Below, one piece after another: positions 38,171 through 48,140 of a stretch of 64,000 nucleotides of DNA. The DNA comes from Cellulophaga sp. F20128. Its GTDB lineage: Bacteria; Bacteroidota; Bacteroidia; Flavobacteriales; Flavobacteriaceae. The stretch spans positions 124,001 through 188,000 of the forward strand of contig NZ_JALKBA010000007.1 in assembly GCF_023015805.1 (NCBI RefSeq), written 5' to 3'. The notes beneath the pieces were generated by a model that saw only the letters and a program-made list of their open reading frames with translations, searched no databases and was not told the DNA's origin. The position numbers and the translations under genes are program-made. Position 1 is the stretch's first letter. Every line of letters starts with the position of its first letter.

Positions 38171-40180
38171 ATGAAACCTTTCCATTACATTTCAGTAAAA
38201 TTAGCGTTGTGCTTAATTACTGGAATACTCCTTGGTAATTTTTTAAAGCCATCCCTCTTTAACAGTATGCTCTTTTTGGGAGTGTTTTTAGCACTACTTA
38301 CCTTTGCATTTTTTAAAGCCAAGAGAAACTCCATTGCTTTTGGTGTTATCAGTGGCCTTACTGTCATTGTGTTAGGCCTATTTCTAATTACAAAATCTAA
38401 TCCAAAGAACAATCCAAATCATTATACCAATACGGAAAATAAACATCAGAATGTATGGCATGTTAAGATTTCCGAAGTACTACGGCCAACCAATTTTTCT
38501 CAGCGCTATATAGCAGAAATTCTTAGTATTAACCCAACTAAGGAAGTTGGAAAATTACTACTAAGCATACAAATAGATAGTAGTACCCAAGTATTACATA
38601 TTGACGACCAAATACTAATTAACAGCACTCTTGAAGAAATTCACAAACCTTTAAACCCCTATCAGTTCAATTACTCAGATTATATGAATGGATTGGGAGT
38701 GTATCATCAACTCCAATGCACGGCTAAAAACATCACCCTAACCCAGAACCCGTTTATTACCAGTAAAGGTATTGCCGCTAACACCAGAAACAATATTATA
38801 GGGAAACTTGAAGTAGCTAACTTTGGCAACGAAGAACTAAGTATCATTAAAGCCCTGCTCCTAGGTCAACGCCATGATATTGATCCAGAAATAGTATCAG
38901 CCTATAAAAATGCAGGAGCCATCCACATCCTTGCTTTGTCAGGACTTCATATAGGCATACTCTTGTTATTGTTGCAGTTTTTACTGAAACCTTTGGAACG
39001 ATTACCCAAAGGAAGAACCCTAAAATTAGTTGTCATTGTAGTCCTTTTATGGGGATTTGCAGTTTTAGCCGGACTGTCAGACTCCTTAGTAAGAGCGGTA
39101 ACAATGTTTACTTTTGTGGCCTACGCACTATATTTAAACCGGCCAACAAGTACTTTTAACATTCTTGCCTTATCCTTGTTTTTTATTTTACTTATTAAAC
39201 CAATCCTTTTATTTTCAGTTGGCTTACAAATGAGTTATGCTGCTGTTTTCTCTATTGTACTTTTTATTCCCTATTTTCAAAAATTATGGCAGCCAAAGTA
39301 TTGGATAACTCGTAAAATATGGCAATTAATGAGCGTTAGTATTGCTGCACAATTAGGCGTTCTACCCATTAGCCTCTTTTATTTTCATCAGTTTCCAAGT
39401 TTATTTTTTATTTCGAACTTACTTATTATTCCTTTTCTTGGACTGATATTAGGATTGGGAATCCTGGTTATTTTTCTATCGATATTTAACATTCTTCCGC
39501 CTTTTTTAGCCAATTGGTACAATGCTATAATTCATGTCATGAATGGTATTATAAAATGGGTATCTACACAAGAAACCTTTCTCTACAGTGAAATTTCTTT
39601 TGATAGGCCACAATTAATCTTAGGGTATGTAATTCTTATATTACTACTATCCTTTTTGGCTAAAAAGAGTTTTAAAAGGGTTACGCTTTTATTAGCTAGC
39701 CTTATTCTTTTTCAAGGGTGGATTGTTTATTCTCATTGGAAAGCAAGCACAAAAGAATCTCTTATCCTATGGCATCAAAATAGAAATACAATTTTGATAC
39801 ACCAGTTAGGTAAAAAAATAACAAGCTTTTCCAATCATGACCAAATCCATAAAAAAGTTCTACGAGATTATCGGATTGCAGAACGTATTGACACCATAAG
39901 ACAAAAAAAATTGCAAAATAATTACACTTACAAAAACAACAATTTAGTCCTAATAGACAGTCTTGGTATCTACCCTAAGAACTTGAGTTCCATCACTGTT
40001 TTACTGACCCAATCGCCAGAAATAAATTTAGATCGCTTTATTAAAGAAACAAACCCAAAATTGATACTAGCTGATGGCAGTAACTACAAAAGTGCTATTG
40101 CAGGTTGGAAGCGAACATGTGCAAAAAGAAAAATCCCTTTCTATTATACTGGTACCGAAGGGTTTTATACTTTTGATTAA
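38171..40180 (+). CDS. comEC: ComEC/Rec2 family DNA-uptake channel protein
   Basis: The 669-residue protein has about ten transmembrane helices, an extracytoplasmic OB-like part (about 80-215) and the competence domain. The latter is seen in KALLLGQRHDIDPEIVSAYKNAGAIHILALSGLHIGIL (residues near 225-262, given as landmarks GQRHDID and ALSGLHIGI). It lacks the metallo-beta-lactamase domain found in longer homologues, as is usual for short Bacteroidota forms. It is thought to move single-stranded DNA across the inner membrane. Confidence 0.92.
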   Translation: MKPFHYISVKLALCLITGILLGNFLKPSLFNSMLFLGVFLALLTFAFFKAKRNSIAFGVISGLTVIVLGLFLITKSNPKNNPNHYTNTENKHQNVWHVKISEVLRPTNFSQRYIAEILSINPTKEVGKLLLSIQIDSSTQVLHIDDQILINSTLEEIHKPLNPYQFNYSDYMNGLGVYHQLQCTAKNITLTQNPFITSKGIAANTRNNIIGKLEVANFGNEELSIIKALLLGQRHDIDPEIVSAYKNAGAIHILALSGLHIGILLLLLQFLLKPLERLPKGRTLKLVVIVVLLWGFAVLAGLSDSLVRAVTMFTFVAYALYLNRPTSTFNILALSLFFILLIKPILLFSVGLQMSYAAVFSIVLFIPYFQKLWQPKYWITRKIWQLMSVSIAAQLGVLPISLFYFHQFPSLFFISNLLIIPFLGLILGLGILVIFLSIFNILPPFLANWYNAIIHVMNGIIKWVSTQETFLYSEISFDRPQLILGYVILILLLSFLAKKSFKRVTLLLASLILFQGWIVYSHWKASTKESLILWHQNRNTILIHQLGKKITSFSNHDQIHKKVLRDYRIAERIDTIRQKKLQNNYTYKNNNLVLIDSLGIYPKNLSSITVLLTQSPEINLDRFIKETNPKLILADGSNYKSAIAGWKRTCAKRKIPFYYTGTEGFYTFD

Positions 40181-40193
40181 TATATAACTTACA

Positions 40194-41768
40194 GTGAGCA
40201 ACAACCTATTTAGAAGAGAAGTAATACTAGCACAATTACAAAGTACAAAAAACTGGGATGTAATTATTATTGGCGGAGGTGCAACGGGTTTAGGGACTGC
40301 TCTAGATAGTACAACCAGAGGGTACAAGACCCTTTTATTAGAACAGATAGATTTTGCCAAAGGCACTTCTAGTAGAAGTACAAAACTGGTTCATGGCGGC
40401 GTACGTTATTTAGCACAAGGCAATATTGATTTGGTTCGGGAAGCTTTGCACGAAAGGGGGCTTCTGTTTCAAAATGCACCACATTTGGTTAGCAACCTCA
40501 CTTTTATCATCCCAAATTATAAATGGCGGGGAACTTTCCTATACACAATTGGCCTAAAGATTTATGATATGTTGGCCGGAAAATTGAGTTTAGGAAAATC
40601 TAAAAGAATTTCCAAAAAACAAACCATTTCTAAACTTCAAACAATTAAAACCAGAGGATTAAAGGGTGGTGTTTTGTATCATGACGGTCAATTTGACGAT
40701 GCGAGGTTGGCAGTAAATATTGCTCAAACCTGCATAGAAAAAGGGGCTACCGTTTTAAATCATTTTAAGGTAATTGAATTACTTAAAAACAATAAGGGCT
40801 CCATAAACGGTGTTGTTGTTCAGGACACTGAAACCAAAGCAACATACCGCCTAAATGCAAATGCCGTTATTAATGCCACGGGAGTTTTTACCGATGATAT
40901 TTTACAAATGGACAATCCATTGTCTAAAAATTTAGTACGTCCTAGCCAAGGTATTCACTTGGTATTGGACAAATCATTTTTACCTGGAGAATCGGCTATT
41001 ATGATTCCAAAAACAACTGATGGTCGCGTATTATTTTTGGTGCCTTGGCATAACAGAATTGTTGTAGGCACAACAGACACCCTTTTAAATAGTCATAGTT
41101 TAGAACCGAAACCATTGGAGGAAGAGGTGAATTTTATACTGGAAACCACCAATCACTATTTAAACAAAAGCGTTGGCAGAAAAGATGTACTAAGTATCTT
41201 TTCAGGACTAAGACCACTGGCTGCTCCAAAAGATAAATCAGCCAAAACAAAAGAAATTTCGAGAAGCCACAAAATTATTGTTTCAAATTCTGGTTTAATT
41301 ACAATTACTGGTGGAAAATGGACCACCTACCGAAAAATGGCACAAGATACCATTGACAAGGCTATAAAATTAGGAAAGTTAAACAAGCAACCGTGCATCA
41401 CACATCATTTAAAACTGCATGGAGCTACGGCCAATCCTTATAAAAAAAACCACCTGTCTTTTTATGGCACTGATGAAACAGGAATTCTTAAACTAATCCA
41501 AGAAACACCCAGTTTAGCAGAAAAATTACACCACAACCTGGAATTTCTAAAGGCAGAGGTTGTTTGGGCTATTAGAAATGAGATGGCAAGAACTGTTGAA
41601 GATGTTTTGGCTAGACGGGTGCGCCTATTATTTTTAGATTCACACGCCGCCCTAGAAGTCGCTCCACTGGTTGCCGATATTTTAGCAGTAGAATTGCATA
41701 AGGATGAAATATGGAAACAACAGCAGCTAGAAGAATTTAAAACGGTAGCAGCAAATTATATGCTATAA
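40194..41768 (+). CDS. glpD: Glycerol-3-phosphate dehydrogenase (FAD)
   Basis: The 524-residue flavoenzyme has the FAD site DVIIIGGGATGLGTALDSTTRG near 19-40 (landmark GGGATGLG), the family motifs KGTSSRSTKLVHGGVRYL, and the C-terminal segment VWAIRNEMARTVEDVLARRVR. It oxidises glycerol-3-phosphate to dihydroxyacetone phosphate, passing electrons to quinone. The start is GTG at 40194, chosen because it places the FAD motif at a normal distance and no better start is nearer. It ends in a terminator shared with the peptide transporter. Confidence 0.97.
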   Translation: MSNNLFRREVILAQLQSTKNWDVIIIGGGATGLGTALDSTTRGYKTLLLEQIDFAKGTSSRSTKLVHGGVRYLAQGNIDLVREALHERGLLFQNAPHLVSNLTFIIPNYKWRGTFLYTIGLKIYDMLAGKLSLGKSKRISKKQTISKLQTIKTRGLKGGVLYHDGQFDDARLAVNIAQTCIEKGATVLNHFKVIELLKNNKGSINGVVVQDTETKATYRLNANAVINATGVFTDDILQMDNPLSKNLVRPSQGIHLVLDKSFLPGESAIMIPKTTDGRVLFLVPWHNRIVVGTTDTLLNSHSLEPKPLEEEVNFILETTNHYLNKSVGRKDVLSIFSGLRPLAAPKDKSAKTKEISRSHKIIVSNSGLITITGGKWTTYRKMAQDTIDKAIKLGKLNKQPCITHHLKLHGATANPYKKNHLSFYGTDETGILKLIQETPSLAEKLHHNLEFLKAEVVWAIRNEMARTVEDVLARRVRLLFLDSHAALEVAPLVADILAVELHKDEIWKQQQLEEFKTVAANYML

Positions 41769-41769
41769 A

Positions 41770-41805
41770 AAAATCCTTTTTACCGCGAACAGTAAAAAGG
41801 ATTTT
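41770..41805. terminator. bidirectional terminator between glpD and peptide transporter
   Basis: A 14-bp stem (41770-41783 with 41792-41805) with an eight-base loop, rich in A on one side and T on the other, separates the convergent genes. Confidence 0.85.
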
Positions 41806-41827
41806 CTAATCTTAAAAAGAATCTTTT

Positions 41828-43405
41828 TTATCGAATACCGTGCATCATTTTTATTAATGTTTTATTCAAAATCAACATTAATATTCCAGCTCCAATAGGT
41901 ATTAAAGTAAATATCATAAAGAAAAAGGCCAACCCTTTTTCTTCAAGAATTGGATCCATATAACTCCCTGTAATACCAGCTGCTGTATTTGCAATAAAAT
42001 TTGCTACAAACCATACCCCAAACATTAAACCTACAAGTTTAACAGGAGCTAGCTTGCTAACATAAGAAAGTCCTACTGGAGACACACAAAGTTCTCCTAG
42101 CGTATGGAATAGGTAAGCAAAAACCAAGAACATCATACTCACTGAAGCTGTTTTAGCCCCTAAAGGTATTGTTGTTGATCCATATGCCAAAATACCAAAA
42201 CCAAGTCCTAGTAAAATAAGGCCAATTGCAAATTTCACTGGTCCGGTAGGATTGTATTTACTTTGCCATAATTTAGAAAACAATGGCGCAAATGCGATAA
42301 TAAAGAAAGAGTTTAATATCCCAAACCAAGATGCCTTAACCTCTGCAACATCTGCATTAAATTCTCTAACCAACATCCAAATTACAATACCCCAGATAAT
42401 AACAAAACTGGTCCCGAGTAGCAAATTGGAAAGTGAATATTTTGAAAAAGTTTGTTTAAACAACATTCCCAGAACCCACGTAATAATTATCATTGGTACT
42501 ATAGTAAGTATGGTATTAAACACTTTAAACATCATAGCTCCGTCACCTACTAATAGTCTATCTGTATAGTCTGCAGCAAAAATGGTCATAGAACCACCTG
42601 CCTGCTCAAAAGCCCACCAAAAGAAGATTGTAAAAAAGGCGAGTACGCCTATTACAATTAACCGATCTCTAGTAACCTTTGAAGATTGTACTTCTTTCAC
42701 AACCTCCTTAGTATCTTCTAAAGAACTTTCTAAGGCATCATCAAAATCTTTGGTTTTAATAGGCGAAAGTCCTATTCGTCCAAAAATCTCCTGAGCGAAA
42801 TAAAATTGTAACATCCCAAAGAACATAAAGATACCTGCCAAACCAAATCCATAATGCCAACCAACAGATTCTCCAATATAACCACATAATAAAATTCCTA
42901 AAAAGGCCCCAGCATTTATCCCCATATAGAAAATAGTATAACCCGCATCCTTTTCTTTTCCTTGGTTTTTATACAATTGACCAACCATCGAAGAAATATT
43001 AGGCTTAAATAATCCATTACCTACAATCAAAAGTCCTAGTCCTACGAAGAAAAACGGATCTGAAAATACTTCTAATGCCATAGAGGCATGCCCTAAGGTC
43101 ATTAACAAGGCACCTAATACTACCGCGTTACGATACCCCATAAGCTTGTCAGCAATTAATCCTCCAAAAATTGGTGTAATATATACTAGCCCTGTATACC
43201 AACCGTACAAAACTAAGGCCTCAGCCCTTTCCCAGCCCCAACCTTCATCTAAAACTGAAGAAACTAAGAATAAAACTAATAAGGCACGCATTCCGTAGTA
43301 AGAAAAGCGCTCCCACATTTCAGTAAAAAACAATACAAATAACCCAGATGGGTGTCCTAATACTGTTTTTTGGTTGGTTTCAGATCCTCCGTATTTAAAT
43401 TCCAT
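41828..43405 (-). CDS. Peptide MFS transporter (POT/PTR family)
   Basis: The 525-residue protein has about 14 membrane helices. The POT signature is visible: LFFTEMWERFSYYGMRALL (ExxER-type) near 27-45, GGLIADKLMGYRNAV near 80-95 and FYMGINAGAFLGILLCG near 155-170. It imports di- and tripeptides with protons. It is monocistronic, divergent from the mevalonate genes (251 bp between starts). Confidence 0.96.
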   Translation of the reverse strand: MEFKYGGSETNQKTVLGHPSGLFVLFFTEMWERFSYYGMRALLVLFLVSSVLDEGWGWERAEALVLYGWYTGLVYITPIFGGLIADKLMGYRNAVVLGALLMTLGHASMALEVFSDPFFFVGLGLLIVGNGLFKPNISSMVGQLYKNQGKEKDAGYTIFYMGINAGAFLGILLCGYIGESVGWHYGFGLAGIFMFFGMLQFYFAQEIFGRIGLSPIKTKDFDDALESSLEDTKEVVKEVQSSKVTRDRLIVIGVLAFFTIFFWWAFEQAGGSMTIFAADYTDRLLVGDGAMMFKVFNTILTIVPMIIITWVLGMLFKQTFSKYSLSNLLLGTSFVIIWGIVIWMLVREFNADVAEVKASWFGILNSFFIIAFAPLFSKLWQSKYNPTGPVKFAIGLILLGLGFGILAYGSTTIPLGAKTASVSMMFLVFAYLFHTLGELCVSPVGLSYVSKLAPVKLVGLMFGVWFVANFIANTAAGITGSYMDPILEEKGLAFFFMIFTLIPIGAGILMLILNKTLIKMMHGIR

Positions 43406-43628
43406 AATTAAGTTTGGTTTATATTTTTAATTAATATCTATTGAAAAAGTATTTTCAACTTACATATGTTCCTAAACATATTTGAAAGTCTTACAGACTG
43501 ACTATTTAAATAGCCTTCCAAGTTTACTAATATTTTTGCTAAAATAGCAAACTTTTTCTCTAAAATACTGAAATTAGCCCACCAACTATAGTATGAACTT
43601 CAAACCAAAAACATTAATGCATAATGTT

Positions 43629-43636
43629 TATCTTTG
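43629..43636 (+). promoter_or_regulatory. mvaA: HMG-CoA reductase promoter -7 box
   Basis: TATCTTTG is an exact match to TAnnTTTG, 20 bp before the HMG-CoA reductase ATG. I see no clear -33 element. Confidence 0.55.
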
Positions 43637-43656
43637 AATCTTGAAACAAACCATAT

Positions 43657-44976
43657 ATGATTACCCCAATTGAAGGATTTTCAAAACTCACCAAAGAAGA
43701 AAAAATAAACTGGATTGCAGCCAATTACACCACTAATCCCGAAAACACAAAAGCTTTTTTAAAAGTGTATTGGAACAGTGATTTGCAATTGCAAAAGTTA
43801 CATGATGAATTTATAGAAAACACCATTTCCAATTACTATCTTCCTTTAGGTATTGCACCCAACTTTTTAATTAACAACAAATTATATGCCATTCCAATGG
43901 CTATTGAAGAAAGCTCTGTTGTTGCAGCCGCTAGTAAAGCCGCTAAATTTTGGCTGGGTCGTGGCGGATTTAAAACGACAGTTTTAGGTACAGAAAAAGT
44001 GGGTCAAGTCCATTTTATCTATACGGGTGACGCTAAAAAATTAGAACGGTTTTTTATCCTCATAAAACCAGTGCTATTTAGTGAAACGGCCGAACTTACA
44101 GCAAGTATGAAAAAGCGGGGTGGCGGAATTACTAAAATAGAACTGCGAAACAAAACCAATGAGCTCGCTAATTATTATCAACTCCATTGCACTTTTGAGA
44201 CCTTAGATGCAATGGGCGCCAATTTTATAAATTCCTGCCTAGAACAATTTGCCAAAACTTTAAAAAAAGAAGCTTTACTTTTTTCAGCATTCGATGCAAC
44301 TGAAAAAAACATAGAAATTGTAATGAGTATTTTATCCAACTACGTACCCAATTGCCTTGTTAGGGCAGAGGTTAGTTGTAAAATTGAAGAGTTACAAGAA
44401 AACCCAAATATATCTTCGGAGAAACTGGCCCAAAAAATAGTACAAGCGGTTACTATAGCTAAAGTAGAGCCTTACAGAGCCGTAACCCATAACAAAGGGA
44501 TTATGAATGGCATTGATGCCGTTATATTAGCAACGGGTAACGACTTTAGAGCCATTGAAGCAGGGATACATGCATATGCAAGCAGATCTGGCAGCTACAC
44601 AAGCTTAACAGATGCGAGCATTGAAAATGGTATTTTTAAATTCTGGATAGAAATCCCAATGGCATTAGGAACTGTAGGTGGTTTAACCAATCTACATCCC
44701 TTAGTAAAAATAGCTTTAGAAATATTACAAAAACCAACAGCAGAGGAGTTGATGCAAATAGTTGCTGTAGCGGGCTTGGCTCAAAACTTTGCTGCCTTAC
44801 GCTCCTTAGTAACTACAGGAATACAAGAAGGGCATATGAAAATGCACCTCCTAAACATCCTTAACCAATTGGGCGCCACTGAAACTGAAAAGGAACAGTT
44901 AACCACCTATTTTAAAACACATACAGTTACCCATAGTGCCGTGGCTTCTGCTTATAACAAATTAAAAAATGACTAA
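43657..44976 (+). CDS. mvaA: Hydroxymethylglutaryl-CoA reductase, class II
   Basis: The 439-residue enzyme is a class II (bacterial, mvaA-type) HMG-CoA reductase. Landmarks are ENTISNYYLPLGIAPNFLI, AIEESSVVAAASKAAKFW with the catalytic Glu, DAMGANFINSC, THNKGIMNGIDAV with the catalytic Lys, and the late EGHMKMH with the catalytic His. It reduces HMG-CoA to mevalonate, the committed step to isoprenoids, which Flavobacteriia make by this route. The next gene, a GHMP kinase, overlaps it by 8 bp. Confidence 0.96.
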   Translation: MITPIEGFSKLTKEEKINWIAANYTTNPENTKAFLKVYWNSDLQLQKLHDEFIENTISNYYLPLGIAPNFLINNKLYAIPMAIEESSVVAAASKAAKFWLGRGGFKTTVLGTEKVGQVHFIYTGDAKKLERFFILIKPVLFSETAELTASMKKRGGGITKIELRNKTNELANYYQLHCTFETLDAMGANFINSCLEQFAKTLKKEALLFSAFDATEKNIEIVMSILSNYVPNCLVRAEVSCKIEELQENPNISSEKLAQKIVQAVTIAKVEPYRAVTHNKGIMNGIDAVILATGNDFRAIEAGIHAYASRSGSYTSLTDASIENGIFKFWIEIPMALGTVGGLTNLHPLVKIALEILQKPTAEELMQIVAVAGLAQNFAALRSLVTTGIQEGHMKMHLLNILNQLGATETEKEQLTTYFKTHTVTHSAVASAYNKLKND

Positions 44977-45892
44977 GGAGTTTTACAGCAATGGAAAATT
45001 ATTACTTACTGGAGAATATGCTGTGCTTGATGGTGCACTTAGTTTAGCAGTACCTACCAAGTATGGACAATACATGACTGTCACAAGAAGAGCAGATAAG
45101 CTCCTTTTGTGGAAAAGCTATGATCATAAAAATTCGATTTGGTTTGATGTTGGTTTTGACCGGGACACCATAGCCTTAGTTCATCAAGAAAATAGGTCGT
45201 CAGTTTGGCATGAAATAGCAAAAACACTACAGTCCATTCTTAAAGAGGCCAAGAAATTAAATCCCAATTTTTTACAAGACAAACAAGGTTATACCATAGA
45301 AACAAAATTGACTTTCCCTAGAAATTGGGGACTGGGATCTTCATCTACCCTAATCAATAATATTGCACAGTGGGCAAAAGTGGATGCCTTTTTATTGGTT
45401 AAAAACACCATGGGAGGCAGTGGATATGATATTGCTTGTGCGCAAAACAACGAGCCTATTTTTTACCAAAAACAAGGGGACATACCTAGCGTAACAATTG
45501 CTGCGTTTAAGCCTGAATTTGTTTCAAATCTCTTTTTTGTACATCTGAACAGAAAACAAAACAGTAGGGAAGCGATTGCGGCCTACCGACAGTGCTTATT
45601 TGACAAAAAAGAACTACTTACAGCTATTAGCGCTTTAACAAAAAAAATTGCAAGTGCAGAGAATCTAAAGCAGTTTGAAACTCTTATAACGGCACATGAG
45701 GAAATCCTATCTGAGGTACTACAAATTCCAACGGTAAAAAAACAATTGTTTCCGGACTATAAAGGAAGCATAAAAAGTCTTGGCGCTTGGGGAGGCGACT
45801 TTATATTAGCTACAGGTGCCACAGAGGCAACTGCTTATTTTAAAGGCAAAGGCTACCCAACCATACTTAGTTATGCTCATATGATTAAATAA
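44969..45892 (+). CDS. GYDIA-type GHMP kinase (mevalonate kinase-like)
   Basis: The 307-residue protein has a GHMP kinase start (SNGKLLLTGEYAVLDGALSLAVP), an ATP loop PRNWGLGSSSTLINN near 110-124, and GGSGYDIACAQ, the motif that names the GYDIA family. It overlaps HMG-CoA reductase by 8 bp (ATGACTAA), so translation is coupled. Mevalonate kinase or phosphomevalonate kinase activity is the natural reading from context, but the family is not, to my knowledge, firmly assigned. Confidence 0.87.
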   Translation: MTKEFYSNGKLLLTGEYAVLDGALSLAVPTKYGQYMTVTRRADKLLLWKSYDHKNSIWFDVGFDRDTIALVHQENRSSVWHEIAKTLQSILKEAKKLNPNFLQDKQGYTIETKLTFPRNWGLGSSSTLINNIAQWAKVDAFLLVKNTMGGSGYDIACAQNNEPIFYQKQGDIPSVTIAAFKPEFVSNLFFVHLNRKQNSREAIAAYRQCLFDKKELLTAISALTKKIASAENLKQFETLITAHEEILSEVLQIPTVKKQLFPDYKGSIKSLGAWGGDFILATGATEATAYFKGKGYPTILSYAHMIK

Positions 45893-45924
45893 AAAAAGGC
45901 CTCACTAAGTGAGGCCTTTTTTTT
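45891..45924. terminator. bidirectional terminator
   Basis: A 15-bp stem (45891-45905 with 45909-45923), three-base loop, A run and T run. It serves the GHMP kinase (plus) and the convergent coaX-to-PPIase operon (minus). Confidence 0.95.
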
Positions 45925-45946
45925 ATTTAATCCTTATCGCTATCAA

Positions 45947-48049
45947 TTAGTAAAATATAGCTCTATTATCTTCAATGGTTGCTGCATCTTTTAATGCAGT
46001 ATACACATCACCATTTACTCTACTTGCAGCGGTTGACTGTACCATATTTGCGTAGGTACTATAGTTCTCTAATATAGGAGCCTCCAATTTTTTTGTTACG
46101 GTCACAATAAAAACACCTGTTTCACCCTCTAACAAACCGGTTGATTCACCTTCATTCAATCCAAAGGCATTTCCAATAACAAAAGCCTCTCTACCCGCAC
46201 CAGGTATTGTTGGGGATTTCATTGTTATTGCACTTGCTGTTGACGCTGAAACCTTATTATCTGTAGCAAATTCTTCTAATGATTTTCCAGTGTTTGCCGC
46301 TATTATCTGTGCCGCCTTTTTCTGTTTTCTTATTTTAGGCAATACCAAAACTGAAGCATCTTCAGCAGACATAACTCCTGCTGCATATTTACCAGTTAAT
46401 TGCACTACTGCATATCCATTATTCACAGAAAAACGCTTGATATCTCCAACCTTAGAATCATCGTTAAAAGCCCATTGAACAATTGCTCTCTGTGCCGATA
46501 AGCCAGGTAGGCTTTCATCCAATTCTTTAATTTTATTTACAGGTCTCGCGATATAATTTCTTTCCTTTGATAATTCTAAAAATGATTTATCCGCAGCTTT
46601 GGCGTCTACTTCAAATTTAGAAGCATCCGTAAACAAACCGTTAATAGTTTCTTCTGAAGAATCAATCTCTCTAGCCAATGTTGCTAGCTGAACAACATCT
46701 TGCTTAGCATCTACTTTTACAATATGAAATCCAAACTCAGTTTCAATTAATCCAATATGCCCTACCTTATTTCCAAAAGCAAAGTCATTGAATACAGGAG
46801 TCATTGTCCCTTCTTCAAAATATCCCAAATCTCCACCTCGTGGTGCCGAAGGTCCATCTGAGTTTTCACGTGCTAAAACAACAAAATCAGCTCCTGCTTT
46901 CTTTGCTTCTCTTAACATTTCATCTGCTACCTTCTTTGCTTCTTCTTTAGTTCTTGTCACCTTAGGGTCTACTCTTTCAGCACCTTCCCATGCAATTAAA
47001 ATATGGCTAGCCTTTACAGAACCATTTTCCTTTTTGTTGACCATTTTTGAAACCTTAAAATAATCACCATCTCTATATGGCCCATAAACTTCACCTACAC
47101 CCAAGGTCATTAGGGTATCTGCAAATTTAGCGGGTAAGCTATTTTTTGCTTTATAAATAGAATCAAATTTTATATCTGAATTACGATCTAAAAAGGCAGC
47201 AACATCTGTTGTATTTTTAAACCCTAAAATAGTATCATTGTATTCTACTTTATCATTCAAAAGACTTACTACCATATCTTTTACAGCATTTTCATCTTCT
47301 AAAGATGCCTTTTCTTCAAAGTAAACAAATTGAAAATCTCTAGCATTATCTTGCTTGTATTCTTCCTTATGTTGATTAATAAAGGCCGTAATTTCACTTT
47401 TACTTACTGCAATAGAACTATCTGCAATAGAAGTATAAGGTACTCTTGCATATTTAATGTCTATTTTATCATTTGCCAATTTGTAATCTAACTCTCCTTC
47501 TTTTAAAGTAGCGCCTAAACCAGCTTTAACTAAATTAAAATAAGTCTGTTCCTTTGCTATTTGCATAATAGCTTGCTCTTGTTCTAACCACAAAGCATAT
47601 TGACCAGGACTATTGTCCTTTAATGTGCTAATAAACTCTCTAAATTTAAATTCATCAAAAGCCCCATTTTCATTTTGGTATTGTGGGTTTTGAGCAAAAT
47701 TAGGATTAGATGCAATAAAGTTGATAATTTGATCTTGCTCTATACCAATGCCCAACTCATCAAATTCTTCGCTTAAAATAGCACTTCTTACTTCTTGATC
47801 CCAAACACTATTAACAACCTGCATAGAAGTTGCTCCAGACCCAAATCGATTCGAGGCACTTTCTACCTTTCGTCTAAAATCGTCTATAGAAATATCGGTG
47901 CCATTAACTTCGGCCACGGTAGATCCTGTTTTTGCACCAGAAAAACCATCTGCTGTAAATATCCCAGATACAACAAATGCAAATAATGCCATCCCAATAA
48001 TTAAAATAAGTATTGTTGTTCTTTTTCTTATGTTCTCTAAAATCGCCAT
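45947..48049 (-). CDS. ppiD: Peptidylprolyl isomerase, PpiD/SurA-like membrane chaperone
   Basis: The 700-residue protein has one N-terminal membrane helix (ILILIIGMALFAFVVSGIF), a SurA-N-like helical chaperone region (about 40-180), and a parvulin rotamase domain near 340-450 (KASHILIAWEG, LARENSDGPSAPRGGDLGYFEEGTM and FGFHIVKVD). The C-terminal third is a further partly degenerate domain. It is likely to help folding of secreted and outer-membrane proteins. It is the last gene of the coaX operon, 91 bp after the CorC-like gene. Confidence 0.93.
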   Translation of the reverse strand: MAILENIRKRTTILILIIGMALFAFVVSGIFTADGFSGAKTGSTVAEVNGTDISIDDFRRKVESASNRFGSGATSMQVVNSVWDQEVRSAILSEEFDELGIGIEQDQIINFIASNPNFAQNPQYQNENGAFDEFKFREFISTLKDNSPGQYALWLEQEQAIMQIAKEQTYFNLVKAGLGATLKEGELDYKLANDKIDIKYARVPYTSIADSSIAVSKSEITAFINQHKEEYKQDNARDFQFVYFEEKASLEDENAVKDMVVSLLNDKVEYNDTILGFKNTTDVAAFLDRNSDIKFDSIYKAKNSLPAKFADTLMTLGVGEVYGPYRDGDYFKVSKMVNKKENGSVKASHILIAWEGAERVDPKVTRTKEEAKKVADEMLREAKKAGADFVVLARENSDGPSAPRGGDLGYFEEGTMTPVFNDFAFGNKVGHIGLIETEFGFHIVKVDAKQDVVQLATLAREIDSSEETINGLFTDASKFEVDAKAADKSFLELSKERNYIARPVNKIKELDESLPGLSAQRAIVQWAFNDDSKVGDIKRFSVNNGYAVVQLTGKYAAGVMSAEDASVLVLPKIRKQKKAAQIIAANTGKSLEEFATDNKVSASTASAITMKSPTIPGAGREAFVIGNAFGLNEGESTGLLEGETGVFIVTVTKKLEAPILENYSTYANMVQSTAASRVNGDVYTALKDAATIEDNRAIFY

Positions 48050-48140
48050 TCTATAAAAGGTTTAAAATCAGTGCGCAAAATTACCATTTCTTTTTGGGAA
48101 TTAAAATTTAAATTTTATCGAATTTTAATTCCCCGAAAAA

